Source of the DNA: Ruminiclostridium josui JCM 17888
GTDB lineage: Bacteria; Bacillota; Clostridia; Acetivibrionales; DSM-1351
DNA length: 64,000 bases
Assembly (NCBI RefSeq): GCF_000526495.1
Contig: NZ_JAGE01000001.1
Span: forward strand, 866,001-930,000
Direction of reading: 5' to 3'
This document shows positions 46,302 to 54,082 of the stretch, one piece after another. A model generated the notes under the pieces. The model was not told the origin of the DNA, ran no database searches, and was given only the letters and a program-made list of their open reading frames with translations. The position numbers were made by a program, and so were the translations under genes. The stretch's first letter is position 1, and every line of letters begins with the position of its first letter.

Positions 46302-46856
46302 TCATTTCATGTTTGGCATATCAGCCTTAGACATCTGTTCCTCAAGGTACTCTCTTTGAAAGAAACCTAACCTCTCAGCAATTAAGGAGACCGGAAACAT
46401 TCTTATTTCTCGGTTCAGCTTTGTAACACTGTCATTGTAAATTAAGCGACTAGTACGCACCATGTTTTCAAAAGTTTCCACTGCATCCATAGTCTTAATA
46501 TAATTTTGGTTTGACTTTAATTCAGGGTACTGCTCAGCTACCATGGAAATCTTGTCCAATGTTTCGGAAATAACTCCTTCCTGGCGGACTACATCATTTG
46601 GCGTGGATTTTGCGGTAATCATGCTTCTTCTGGATTTGATTGTCTCAATCAGTGTTTCGCTTTCATGCTTGGCATAGCCTTTTGTTAAATCCAAAAGGGC
46701 TGTCAGAGCGTCAAATCTGCTTGATAATTGTACTCCAATTTGACTCATGGCATTGCTAATATTCTCATCAAGTACCACCAGTTTACGTTGGGTAGAAATT
46801 ACCCATAGAGCAATTACTGCAACAATTGCGATGATTACAATTAAAGCTATTATCAT
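46302..46856 (-). CDS. lemA: LemA family protein
   Basis: 184 residues from the ATG at 46856, which follows AAGGAGG by eight bases. One N-terminal membrane helix (MIIALIVIIAIVAVIALWVI) is followed by the LemA antiparallel helical domain: VLDENISNAMSQIGVQLSSRFDAL, YPELKSNQNYIKTMDAVETFENMVRTSRLIYNDSV, then PVSLIAERLGFFQREYLEE. LemA proteins place a short tail outside and helices inside or outside the membrane depending on the species; their role is unknown. The gene overlaps or abuts the DUF2207 gene and is transcribed with it. A two-component system is divergent upstream. Confidence 0.93.
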   Translation of the reverse strand: MIIALIVIIAIVAVIALWVISTQRKLVVLDENISNAMSQIGVQLSSRFDALTALLDLTKGYAKHESETLIETIKSRRSMITAKSTPNDVVRQEGVISETLDKISMVAEQYPELKSNQNYIKTMDAVETFENMVRTSRLIYNDSVTKLNREIRMFPVSLIAERLGFFQREYLEEQMSKADMPNMK

Positions 46857-46965
46857 ATCATTTTCCTCCTTTTTGAAAGGCAAATGCGGAATACCCTCAT
46901 TCGCTTTTGCTATTTGTTAAAATTACACTTTACATTGTATTCACTTGAATAAAATGTCTATTATT

Positions 46966-46995
46966 ATTTTACATAAGGTTTACTAACTTTGGCAA
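46966..46995 (-). promoter_or_regulatory. Promoter for lemA-DUF2207
   Basis: Minus strand TTGCCA (46995-46990), 18-bp spacer, TAAAAT (46971-46966), about 110 bp upstream of the lemA start. Confidence 0.5.
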
Positions 46996-47024
46996 TTAAA
47001 TCAGGCATTGCTTCCAAAATAACA

Positions 47025-47105
47025 TTATACTGTATTTACCTCTCCGCAAGCTGCAAGGCTCAGTATCATAACAATTGACATAATAATCACCAATAATTTT
47101 TTTAT
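47025..47105 (-). pseudogene. Micro-lipoprotein reading frame, truncated, ATA in place of start codon
   Basis: An AAAAAGGAGG site (around 47111) is followed five bases later by ATA AAA AAA TTA TTG GTG..., which reads I-K-K-L-L-V-I-I-M, a hydrophobic core, then LSLAACGEVNTV and a stop. That is a complete type II signal peptide with lipobox L-A-A-C and only six residues after it. An ATG would be expected at the ATA. Either it is a decayed lipoprotein gene (start mutated, body lost) or translation starts at the internal TTG at 47093. Other frames after the lipobox close quickly too. It lies between lemA and the two-component system on the lemA strand. Confidence 0.4.
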
Positions 47106-47189
47106 CTAACCCTCCTTTTTCTGTTGATGGTATTTGAACTATTCTGTTATATTTAATCTACAAAAAAATTCCCACAAAAAACCGTCCAA

Positions 47190-47218
47190 TGCATGAAGCA
47201 CAGCTTTTTCTGCATGAA
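47190..47218 (+). promoter_or_regulatory. Direct repeat, probable LytTR regulator binding site
   Basis: TGCATGAA occurs at 47190-47197 and 47211-47218, an exact 8-bp repeat with a 21-bp period, i.e. two helical turns. LytTR-domain regulators bind direct repeats of about 9 bp with 12-13 bp between them. The second copy ends 6 bp before a weak -35, the usual position for activation. The gene downstream encodes a LytTR regulator. Confidence 0.55.
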
Positions 47219-47224
47219 ATCCGG

Positions 47225-47253
47225 TGTCGAATAAGTGATTTTTATGTTAAAAT
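47225..47253 (+). promoter_or_regulatory. Weak -35 / extended -10 promoter of the two-component operon
   Basis: TGTCGA (47225-47230), 17-bp spacer, TGT-TAAAAT with -10 at 47248-47253 and extended TG at 47245-47246. The poor -35 suggests dependence on an activator, in keeping with the adjacent direct repeat. The coding start is 27 bp downstream. Confidence 0.5.
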
Positions 47254-47279
47254 GAGTATGAAGAAACGGAGGAATGTCC

Positions 47280-48005
47280 ATGCTACAGATTGCGGTCTGT
47301 GATGACAATATAGACGAACTGTCCAATATGGTACAGCTTATAAACCAATACAGATTATCAAAAAATATAAACTTAGATTACGCTGCCTTTTCAAATGGAT
47401 TTGAGTTGGTTTCTGCATTAGAAAAAGGAAAACGGTTTGATATATATTGTTTGGATATCATCATGCCAGGCTATACGGGCATTGATGTTGCAAACGAAAT
47501 CCGTTCATTTGATAAGAATGCACCAATTTTATTCTTTACGTCTTCATCCGAGTTTGCTTTGGAAAGCTATTCTGTAAAGGCAATTAATTACGTATTGAAG
47601 CCCATATCAAAAGAAAAACTTTTCTTCACTTTTGATGAAATGCTGGAGCATGTAAAGATGAAAGAAAATGATGATGCAATTATCGTAAAGAGTAATGAAG
47701 GAATTCAAAAAATACTAATCTCAAATTTGGTTTTTGCTGAGGTAATTGGAAGAAATGTATTCTATCATCTTTTGTCTGGCAAGGTGATTGAGTGCACTGA
47801 ATCCTTCTCTGCAGTCTGCGATAAGTTGCTAAAGTATAAATGTTTTATTAAAACACACCGTTCCTATATTGTAAATATGCAATATATAAATACAATTAAT
47901 AATAATCAGGTAACTTTGCAAACCCTTTCATCTGTCCCCATTGCACAGAGTAAGGTGCGGGAAATTAAGCAGCAGTATTTAGCTTATCAAATGGAGGATG
48001 ATTAA
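47280..48005 (+). CDS. LytTR family response regulator
   Basis: 241 residues from the ATG at 47280 (seven bases after CGGAGG; the ATG at 47274 is too close). The receiver domain has acidic pair Asp8-Asp9, phospho-acceptor Asp59 in YCLDIIMPG, Ser/Thr in FFTSSSEFA, and Lys in NYVLKPIS. The C-terminal LytTR DNA-binding domain (about 140-235) has EVIGRNVFYHLLSG, KTHRSYIVNMQYI and SVPIAQSKVREIK. It is the AgrA/VirR/LytR type. The gene runs directly into the kinase gene (stop and start adjoin). Likely autoregulated through the 21-bp repeat upstream. Confidence 0.93.
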   Translation: MLQIAVCDDNIDELSNMVQLINQYRLSKNINLDYAAFSNGFELVSALEKGKRFDIYCLDIIMPGYTGIDVANEIRSFDKNAPILFFTSSSEFALESYSVKAINYVLKPISKEKLFFTFDEMLEHVKMKENDDAIIVKSNEGIQKILISNLVFAEVIGRNVFYHLLSGKVIECTESFSAVCDKLLKYKCFIKTHRSYIVNMQYINTINNNQVTLQTLSSVPIAQSKVREIKQQYLAYQMEDD

Positions 48006-49277
48006 ATGATAGCAACTGTCATTGAATTCTCTCGCTATTTCTTCGCATTGCTGTTCGGCGCGGCGGTTGCAGTTAGTTTTGTCGGAATGCATCGTACACG
48101 GAAAAATTATCTGGTTTTTGGGTGTTTTATCGCCTTTTTATTTATTATACAAGTTATAACTTTGAAACTTTTTGGTATGGCCGTCACCTTAAAAATATAT
48201 CCGCTCCTTTCACATTTGCCAGTAGCTGTTTTTATTGTTATATTCCTAAAGTGCTCATTACTTCTTTCAGTAACCAGCGTGTTTGCTTCTTTCCTGTGTT
48301 GTCAGTTTCCTCGCTGGATGGGCAGTTTCGTAGGTGGCTTTTTTGATAGTGCTACAATAAATCATGCTAGTTATGTAGCAACTGTATTTTTGATGTACTA
48401 TTTCTTGCAGAAATATGTGGTAGAGTCTGTTCGACATATGATGGAGCGTTCTGTTAAATCCTGCCTGATGTTTGGCACCATCCCGGCATTTTACTATCTG
48501 TTTGACTATGTCTCCACTGTTCATACCGATCTTATGTTCAGTGGTTCCCACGTAGTTGTGCAATTCATGCCATTTATAATGTCGGCATTTTATTTTTTGT
48601 TTGTGCTGCTTTACTACTCAGAAACGCAAAAACAAGCAAGTATACAAAGAGATCGCGATATGCTGTACACGCAGTTACATCAGGCACAAACAGAATTTTC
48701 ATCTCTGAGGCAAATGCAGCAAAATGCCGAAGCCTATCGGCACGATATGCGCCACCATTTCATTCTTTTACAGGGGATGGCCTCCCAGGAACGCATAGAG
48801 GAGATCCAAGAGTATCTTCAGACTGCCCAGTCAGACTTGAATAACATCACACCCGTGCGCTTTTGTAAAAATGAAACTGTTAATCTGATTTTGTCCTCTT
48901 TTGCCTCTAAAGCAAAACAATCGGGAATTCTATTAACTATAGATGCAAAACTACCTGACTCCTTGACTCTTAGCGACACCGAGCTATGCTCTCTATTGTC
49001 AAACGCTTTGGAAAACGCTTTGCATGCCTGTGAAAAAGTAGCAAACAGCAATCAACGCTATATTAAGCTGCGTGTATATTCCAAAAATAATAAGCTGTGT
49101 ATTGACATTCGTAACAGTTATCAAGAAGAACCAATATTTCACCATGGTCTTCCTGTATCAAAAGAACAGGGACATGGTTTTGGTACAAAAAGCATGGTTA
49201 ATATTGTGGAAAAACATGGAGGGATATACCAGTTTTCTATTAAGGATGGCTGGTTTATATTTCAGGCTACAACATAA
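48006..49277 (+). CDS. Sensor histidine kinase, GHKL type (AgrC-like)
   Basis: 423 residues. The N-terminal half has about six hydrophobic segments (to about residue 200), as in AgrC-type sensors of peptides or other ligands. A cytosolic coiled helix follows, then the phospho-acceptor box YRHDMRHHFILLQGM (His near 245), the N box NALENALHACEKV and the G box GHGFGTKSMVNIVEKHGG; this is the HPK10/GHKL class. The ATG at 48006 adjoins the regulator stop and uses GGAGG within its last codons. No agrB or agrD gene is near, so the signal is not obvious. LemA-DUF2207 on the opposite strand is the nearest candidate target. Confidence 0.93.
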   Translation: MIATVIEFSRYFFALLFGAAVAVSFVGMHRTRKNYLVFGCFIAFLFIIQVITLKLFGMAVTLKIYPLLSHLPVAVFIVIFLKCSLLLSVTSVFASFLCCQFPRWMGSFVGGFFDSATINHASYVATVFLMYYFLQKYVVESVRHMMERSVKSCLMFGTIPAFYYLFDYVSTVHTDLMFSGSHVVVQFMPFIMSAFYFLFVLLYYSETQKQASIQRDRDMLYTQLHQAQTEFSSLRQMQQNAEAYRHDMRHHFILLQGMASQERIEEIQEYLQTAQSDLNNITPVRFCKNETVNLILSSFASKAKQSGILLTIDAKLPDSLTLSDTELCSLLSNALENALHACEKVANSNQRYIKLRVYSKNNKLCIDIRNSYQEEPIFHHGLPVSKEQGHGFGTKSMVNIVEKHGGIYQFSIKDGWFIFQATT

Positions 49278-49342
49278 GTGATTGTACTTTTTATATAATA
49301 AATCATTGTTAGAGTAAGAAATTTCGGTGGGTTTAAGAAAAA

Positions 49343-49567
49343 AGGGGCTATTGCAAAACTAATTCTTATCTTTATTCATCCTGTACGTGAGTAAAAATTT
49401 ATCAATGAAAAGCTTGGTTAAAGATATTTGCAGATGTTTGTCGGTAAAATATCCTAAGATGAGCCGCTACAAACTCTTGCAAATATCTTGGAAGCAAACA
49501 TTGATATAATTTTATACGGAAGTATCAGTGTTAAAACAGTAAGTATTTCTGTTTTGCGACAACCCCT
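49343..49567. mobile_element. MITE-like palindromic element, copy A
   Basis: 225 bp. The outer ends AGGGGCTATTGCAAAAC (49343-49359) and its inverse GTTTTGCGACAACCCCT (49551-49567) form terminal inverted repeats (14 of 17 match). The inverted symmetry runs throughout: TATCAATG / CATTGATA and AAGATATTTGCA / TGCAAATATCTT (49421-49432 with 49478-49489) lie in order, so the whole element can fold into a hairpin of about 100-nt arms with a 19-nt loop. It has no open frame. The ends look like those of DDE-type insertion sequences of the IS1182-like sort (uncertain). No exact target duplication is seen; flanks share only TAAGAAA / TTAGAAA. It lies between the kinase gene and a convergent gene and nearly fills the 313-bp spacer. 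Confidence 0.6.
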
Positions 49568-49590
49568 CTATTAGAAAGACTACGTACAAA

Positions 49591-49965
49591 TTATTTACTA
49601 TTTTTAAGCTTTTCCATTATAAATTTTTCCGCAAAGTCTTTACTGAATGGAAGAACAATCCTTTCTGTACCTGAAACAAGCACTGTCTGTTTCTTACCAT
49701 CCTTATCCTCGATAATAACCTTTGCAGTTTTAGCATTTATTGTATGTTCCTGTCCCATAAGCTTCAATGTAGCTGTACCGTTATCTACTGTAAAGCTTGG
49801 AAGGTTAAAATAGATTACTGCTCCTATCGCTATAACTGCAATAAGTATGCCAAGTTTCAGCAGTTTTTTTGCCACCTTTGCAATAATTAATAAGACCAGT
49901 ATAACTACAATAACCGGAACCAAAAAAGATGAATTTAAAATACCAAGTCCCTTTAAAATCTCCAT
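49591..49965 (-). CDS. Small membrane protein of unknown function
   Basis: 124 residues. One or two hydrophobic segments lie at about 13-55 (FLVPVIVVILVLLIIAKVAKKLLKLGILIAVIAIGAVIYF), and the outer part is beta-like (TATLKLMGQEHTINAKTAKVIIEDKDGKKQTV). It starts 58 bp after the M48 protease stop with TTTTGGAGGATAAATA upstream and is likely in the same transcript. Family not recognised; a single-pass or hairpin envelope protein is all that can be said. Confidence 0.65.
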   Translation of the reverse strand: MEILKGLGILNSSFLVPVIVVILVLLIIAKVAKKLLKLGILIAVIAIGAVIYFNLPSFTVDNGTATLKLMGQEHTINAKTAKVIIEDKDGKKQTVLVSGTERIVLPFSKDFAEKFIMEKLKNSK

Positions 49966-50022
49966 TATTTATCCTCCAAAACGTAAAAATCAAAAACCTT
50001 TTATTATTTCTACCAATACCTA

Positions 50023-51345
50023 CTATTTTCCTTCTTTGATAAATTTCTGATATTTCAGCGGCTCCCCTTTTTCCCAAGGCCTATATTCATTTGCAAAGTC
50101 TACCCTGGATTTAAAGGTAGGATGGTCATAGGTCCAAAGCATATAGACAATACCGGGTTCAGGCATGGTTAGGCTTTGCTGGTGAAGTTTTACTGTTGCT
50201 GTTGCAGTAGCAAAATTATTCTTTGTGAGCTCAAGTTCAAAGCGGTCTGCCTCCGTTTCCATGCTCCGAGAATATGCGTTGGTAATAGGTGCTGTAAAAA
50301 ACATCATCAGGTTTATAAGAAGAATTATAAGAGGATAAGCTGCTATATCCGAAACCTTGCTGAAACCAAGCTTTCCTTTTGTTTTTTTCAGGATATACCC
50401 CAACATTCTGTAAATCAGATATAGGATAACAATACTCCCTATCCCTCCAAAAACAATTGATTTCCACACATGCCCCATAAGGTAGTGCCCCATTTCATGA
50501 GCAGTGACCCCCAATATTTCATCTGTGTCCAGATAATTTATTGTAGTGTCCCATAAAACAATTCTCTTTGTATTGAACACTCCTGTCATATAGGCATTCA
50601 TCTGGTTTGTTTCTTTACTTTTGTCCACCTGATAAACCTGACAGTCGCCTATTGATGTTTTATTCAGCAAATCCTCAATTTTCAAAGACAGATGGCTATC
50701 TTCAATTGGTTTATACTGATTGAAAATAGGGTCAATTACCACAGGTTGTATATACGAAACTATAAATAAATATGGAATTGATATTAATGCTATGTATAAC
50801 CACCAGCGCTTGGGAGACTTTTTGATTATTAAAAACGGAACCCATATAATTGCACAGGTTAAAACTGTATTTACAATGAAATTTTTAATTGTATCTATTA
50901 TCCATTGAGAAAAATTTTGGTTTGATAAACCGTATTGATGCATTCTAAAAAAGCCTGTATATATATCCAAAGGTAAATAAATCAGAGTTTCAATAACTGA
51001 ATACGCAATGAAATAGAGAATAATTATTGAAATCCAACGGCGTGCTCTCCCTGCCGCCCAGTTTCTAATATGAATTGACAGTTTTGAAAATATAAAAAAA
51101 GCAGGAACTGCAAAGCTGAGAAAAAGTCTTATGAGCCATGTGATTATCTTACTTTTATGAAAATCAAAAGCCGCCTGTGTAGGCATTGTTACCCGAACAG
51201 TGTCAGGCACAGCTATTTGCCCGCTTTGAGGGTATGTTTTTATAATATGGTTGTAATTTACTATTTCAGATACTGTCACAGCTGCCACAAATATTATAAA
51301 CAGGCTGATAAATACTATTATTACCTTGCTAAAATCCTTGGTCAA
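50023..51345 (-). CDS. M48 (Ste24-like) membrane metalloprotease
   Basis: 440 residues from a TTG at 51345, nine bases after TGGAGGT; the longest frame begins at a GTG 13 codons upstream, before that site. There are several membrane segments in the first 200 residues, the zinc motif HEMGH near 285 (GVTAHEMGHYLMGHV), the downstream Glu in SRSMETEADRFEL, and a C-terminal HPTFKSRVDFA, all features of CAAX-prenyl-protease-like M48A enzymes. Bacterial members take part in membrane protein quality control. A possible promoter with TGGTACAAT (51407-51399) lies before it. It follows iadA by 80 bp. Confidence 0.9.
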   Translation of the reverse strand: MTKDFSKVIIVFISLFIIFVAAVTVSEIVNYNHIIKTYPQSGQIAVPDTVRVTMPTQAAFDFHKSKIITWLIRLFLSFAVPAFFIFSKLSIHIRNWAAGRARRWISIIILYFIAYSVIETLIYLPLDIYTGFFRMHQYGLSNQNFSQWIIDTIKNFIVNTVLTCAIIWVPFLIIKKSPKRWWLYIALISIPYLFIVSYIQPVVIDPIFNQYKPIEDSHLSLKIEDLLNKTSIGDCQVYQVDKSKETNQMNAYMTGVFNTKRIVLWDTTINYLDTDEILGVTAHEMGHYLMGHVWKSIVFGGIGSIVILYLIYRMLGYILKKTKGKLGFSKVSDIAAYPLIILLINLMMFFTAPITNAYSRSMETEADRFELELTKNNFATATATVKLHQQSLTMPEPGIVYMLWTYDHPTFKSRVDFANEYRPWEKGEPLKYQKFIKEGK

Positions 51346-51425
51346 TGCACTCAACCTCCAATTAACTATTAGGAATATGTCCACCTGTTAATTATATGAT
51401 TGTACCACGCAATTTAATGTATTAA

Positions 51426-52565
51426 TCAGCTATATTTATACATTTTTCCCTTGGCAATAACACTTACTACATTCAGTCCGCTGTCACATATAACACAATC
51501 CGCGTCTTTTCCTACCTGAAGAGTACCCTTTTTATCATCAATCTTTAGACGCTGGGCAGCATTTTTTGTTATAGTGCCTATTGCCATTTCCACAGGAATT
51601 CCTCTGTCCTTAATAGCAGTACGAACTTCATCAAAAAGTATCTTGCAGCATACAGTCTCAGAAGAAACCACGTTTCCATTTTCGTCAAAGGTAGGTACGC
51701 TTCCGTAGGCATCGGAGCTTATTGTCACCCCTGTAAAATCAAGATTATTATCCATGATAGTCTTTAAAGCATCATAGGTAGCAACACATTCTTTGTCTGT
51801 ATCTGATGGAATAAAGCCTGCTGTCAAGTCAATATTGCCACCTTGTTTTAAATACTCTAAAGCCCTGTTAAAAAGTGCCTTGGTACGGTTAACATGTGTA
51901 GGGAGAATGTGCTGTTTTGGTATTAAAGTTTCATTGGAAAGCCTAAACATGTACCCCATAGCACTTTCCCCCTGCCCAAGATGAAAATGCACCAGCCCGG
52001 CTTTTCCTGAAATAATGGCACCGTTTCTAGTTTGGGCTGCAATTCTGCTTATTTCATCAAATGACGGCTCAAATGCCCTGCTGTCGGCAAGACAAATCTC
52101 TCCTACACCGATAACCTTATCAACAAAAACCATGTCGTTTTGTATGCTTCCTGTTAAAGTTATAACCGGGACTTGATATGAGCCTGTATATATATAGGTA
52201 GAAAGGCCCTCTAGCTCCAGTTGACGTGCTTTAGCATAAAGATTGGGCATACTTCTTGTGACACCGTCTGCTCCAAGCACTCCTACAACTGTTGTTATTC
52301 CGTACTTAAGAATGTCTTCTGCCTTTGCTTCCTCAGTTCTTGTAGTAAATCCACCTTCACCGCCGCCGCCGGTAATATGAACATGAAGGTCTATAAAGCC
52401 CGGAAACACTATTTTACCGTCACAGTTGACTATTTCAACACCTTTATACCCTGTAGGGTCTATATTGTTTTCAATTAAAGCCACTTTGTCAAAGCAAAAC
52501 AATATGTCTTTTTTCCCCAGATATTCTGGCGAATATACTGTTGCATCCTTTAACAGCTTGAACAT
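51426..52565 (-). CDS. iadA: Beta-aspartyl-peptidase (isoaspartyl dipeptidase)
   Basis: 379 residues of the amidohydrolase superfamily. The metal-binding HxH (His61, His63) lies in FIDLHVHITGGGGEGGFTTRT, a signature of IadA rather than N-acetylglucosamine-6-phosphate deacetylase. HFHLGQGES, LPTHVNR and SSDAYGS supply other metal and substrate residues. In E. coli a carboxylated Lys bridges the metals; here the segment reads GVGEICLADSRAF, so a Glu may take that role. The enzyme splits beta-aspartyl dipeptides from damaged proteins or cyanophycin-like sources. The start at 52565 has GGAGG five bases upstream. It follows an amino-acid ABC transporter by 39 bp. Confidence 0.88.
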   Translation of the reverse strand: MFKLLKDATVYSPEYLGKKDILFCFDKVALIENNIDPTGYKGVEIVNCDGKIVFPGFIDLHVHITGGGGEGGFTTRTEEAKAEDILKYGITTVVGVLGADGVTRSMPNLYAKARQLELEGLSTYIYTGSYQVPVITLTGSIQNDMVFVDKVIGVGEICLADSRAFEPSFDEISRIAAQTRNGAIISGKAGLVHFHLGQGESAMGYMFRLSNETLIPKQHILPTHVNRTKALFNRALEYLKQGGNIDLTAGFIPSDTDKECVATYDALKTIMDNNLDFTGVTISSDAYGSVPTFDENGNVVSSETVCCKILFDEVRTAIKDRGIPVEMAIGTITKNAAQRLKIDDKKGTLQVGKDADCVICDSGLNVVSVIAKGKMYKYS

Positions 52566-52604
52566 ACCTGCCTCCAATGCCTTATAAGAAATTACATTTA
52601 TTAC

Positions 52605-53327
52605 CTATAGTATCTTACTTAAAAATTCCTTTGTTCTGTCATCTTTAGGATTTGTGAATATTTCATCGGGTGGAGCATCTTCTTTGATTTTGCCCCCATC
52701 CATGAATAGTACTCTTGTTCCAACCTCTTTTGCAAAGCCCATTTCATGTGTAACAACCACCATTGTCATTCCATCTGATGCCAACTCTTTCATTACCTCC
52801 AGAACTTCCCCTACCATTTCCGGGTCAAGGGCTGAAGTAGGCTCGTCAAAAAGCATTACATCCGGTGACATTGCAAGAGCACGGACAATTGCTATACGTT
52901 GTTTCTGTCCACCTGAAAGCTGTGCAGGATAGTTATTTGCTTTTTCCTCCAATCCTATACGCTTTAAAAGAGACATAGCGTTCTCTTTTGCTTGCTCAGG
53001 AGTTTGATTTTTTAGTTTTATGGGTCCAAGAGTTATATTGTCAATTATAGATAAATGTGGGAAAAGATTGAAATTTTGAAAAACCATTCCCATTTTCTGC
53101 CTTTGTTTGTTTATATCATTATTCTTATCAGTAATATTTATTCCCTCAAAAATTATTTCACCGTCAGTGGGCTGTTCCAATAAATTTAAACATCTGAGAA
53201 AAGTACTCTTGCCTGAACCACTGGGACCTATTACAACTACTACTTCGCCCTTTTCAATGGTTACATCTATACCCTGCAAAACATGAAGACTGCCGAATTT
53301 TTTGTGTAGATTCTTTACATTAATCAC
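52605..53327 (-). CDS. Polar amino-acid ABC transporter, ATPase
   Basis: 240 residues: Walker [11 protein letters not shown]-loop, signature [15 protein letters not shown], Walker [15 protein letters not shown] and the H-loop VVVTHEMGF. High similarity in pattern to GlnQ/HisP. The GTG start at 53327 overlaps the permease stop by 8 bp and follows GAGGACAA, so it is translationally coupled. Substrate is decided by the binding protein. Confidence 0.95.
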   Translation of the reverse strand: MINVKNLHKKFGSLHVLQGIDVTIEKGEVVVVIGPSGSGKSTFLRCLNLLEQPTDGEIIFEGINITDKNNDINKQRQKMGMVFQNFNLFPHLSIIDNITLGPIKLKNQTPEQAKENAMSLLKRIGLEEKANNYPAQLSGGQKQRIAIVRALAMSPDVMLFDEPTSALDPEMVGEVLEVMKELASDGMTMVVVTHEMGFAKEVGTRVLFMDGGKIKEDAPPDEIFTNPKDDRTKEFLSKIL

Positions 53328-53985
53328 TTGTCCTCATCCTCCTTTCAGCATACCCCAGAAGCCTAGTAAGGCCGAAGGTTAATATAAAATAAATAACGGC
53401 CGTAACGGCTAACGGTTCAAAAGGTCTGTAAATTGCACCCTGTATAATATTTGTGTTTCTCATAAGTTCGCTTATACTAATAACGGACAGTACAGAAGAT
53501 TCCTTTATTACAACAACAAATTCATTTCCCAAAGCAGGAAGTATGTTTCTAAGTGCCTGGGGTAATACAATATATCTCATTGCCTGTCCCTGTGTAAAAC
53601 CAATAGACCTTGCTGCTTCCATCTGACCTTTGTCCACTGCCTGAATTCCTGCACGAATTATTTCAGCCACATATGCACCACTGTTTACTGACATGGCAAT
53701 AACACCAGGTATAAATCTATCCAAATCCAGTCCCAATATACGAAGTTTTGGCAGCGAAATCAGATAGAAAAACAGCGTAATCTGAACGAGAAGGGGTGTT
53801 CCCCTTATAAACTCAATATAGGATGACGCAACCGCCTTTAAAATCTTGTTATGGGATATCTTCATCAATGCAATACCAGTACCTATAATAACACCAAGTA
53901 TTACGGTAAGAATTGCAATTACAATTGTATTTACGGTACCGCTTACAAAATAGTACCAATATTCACTTAAAAAACTGAAATCCAA
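53320..53985 (-). CDS. Polar amino-acid ABC transporter, permease
   Basis: 221 residues with about five membrane helices and the HisMQ-type EAA loop ([34 protein letters not shown] split between helices). It begins at a TTG at 53985, seven bases after GGGAGG. One permease gene implies a homodimer channel as in GlnP-like systems. It lies 97 bp after the binding-protein gene. Confidence 0.94.
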   Translation of the reverse strand: MDFSFLSEYWYYFVSGTVNTIVIAILTVILGVIIGTGIALMKISHNKILKAVASSYIEFIRGTPLLVQITLFFYLISLPKLRILGLDLDRFIPGVIAMSVNSGAYVAEIIRAGIQAVDKGQMEAARSIGFTQGQAMRYIVLPQALRNILPALGNEFVVVIKESSVLSVISISELMRNTNIIQGAIYRPFEPLAVTAVIYFILTFGLTRLLGYAERRMRTSD

Positions 53986-54082
53986 GCCAATTCCTCCCTA
54001 CCTAATTATATAAATATCCGAAAACAAAACACAGGGGGTGCCCGTAGACATCCCCTTTGCTTTGGCTTTATTATAATGTCAA

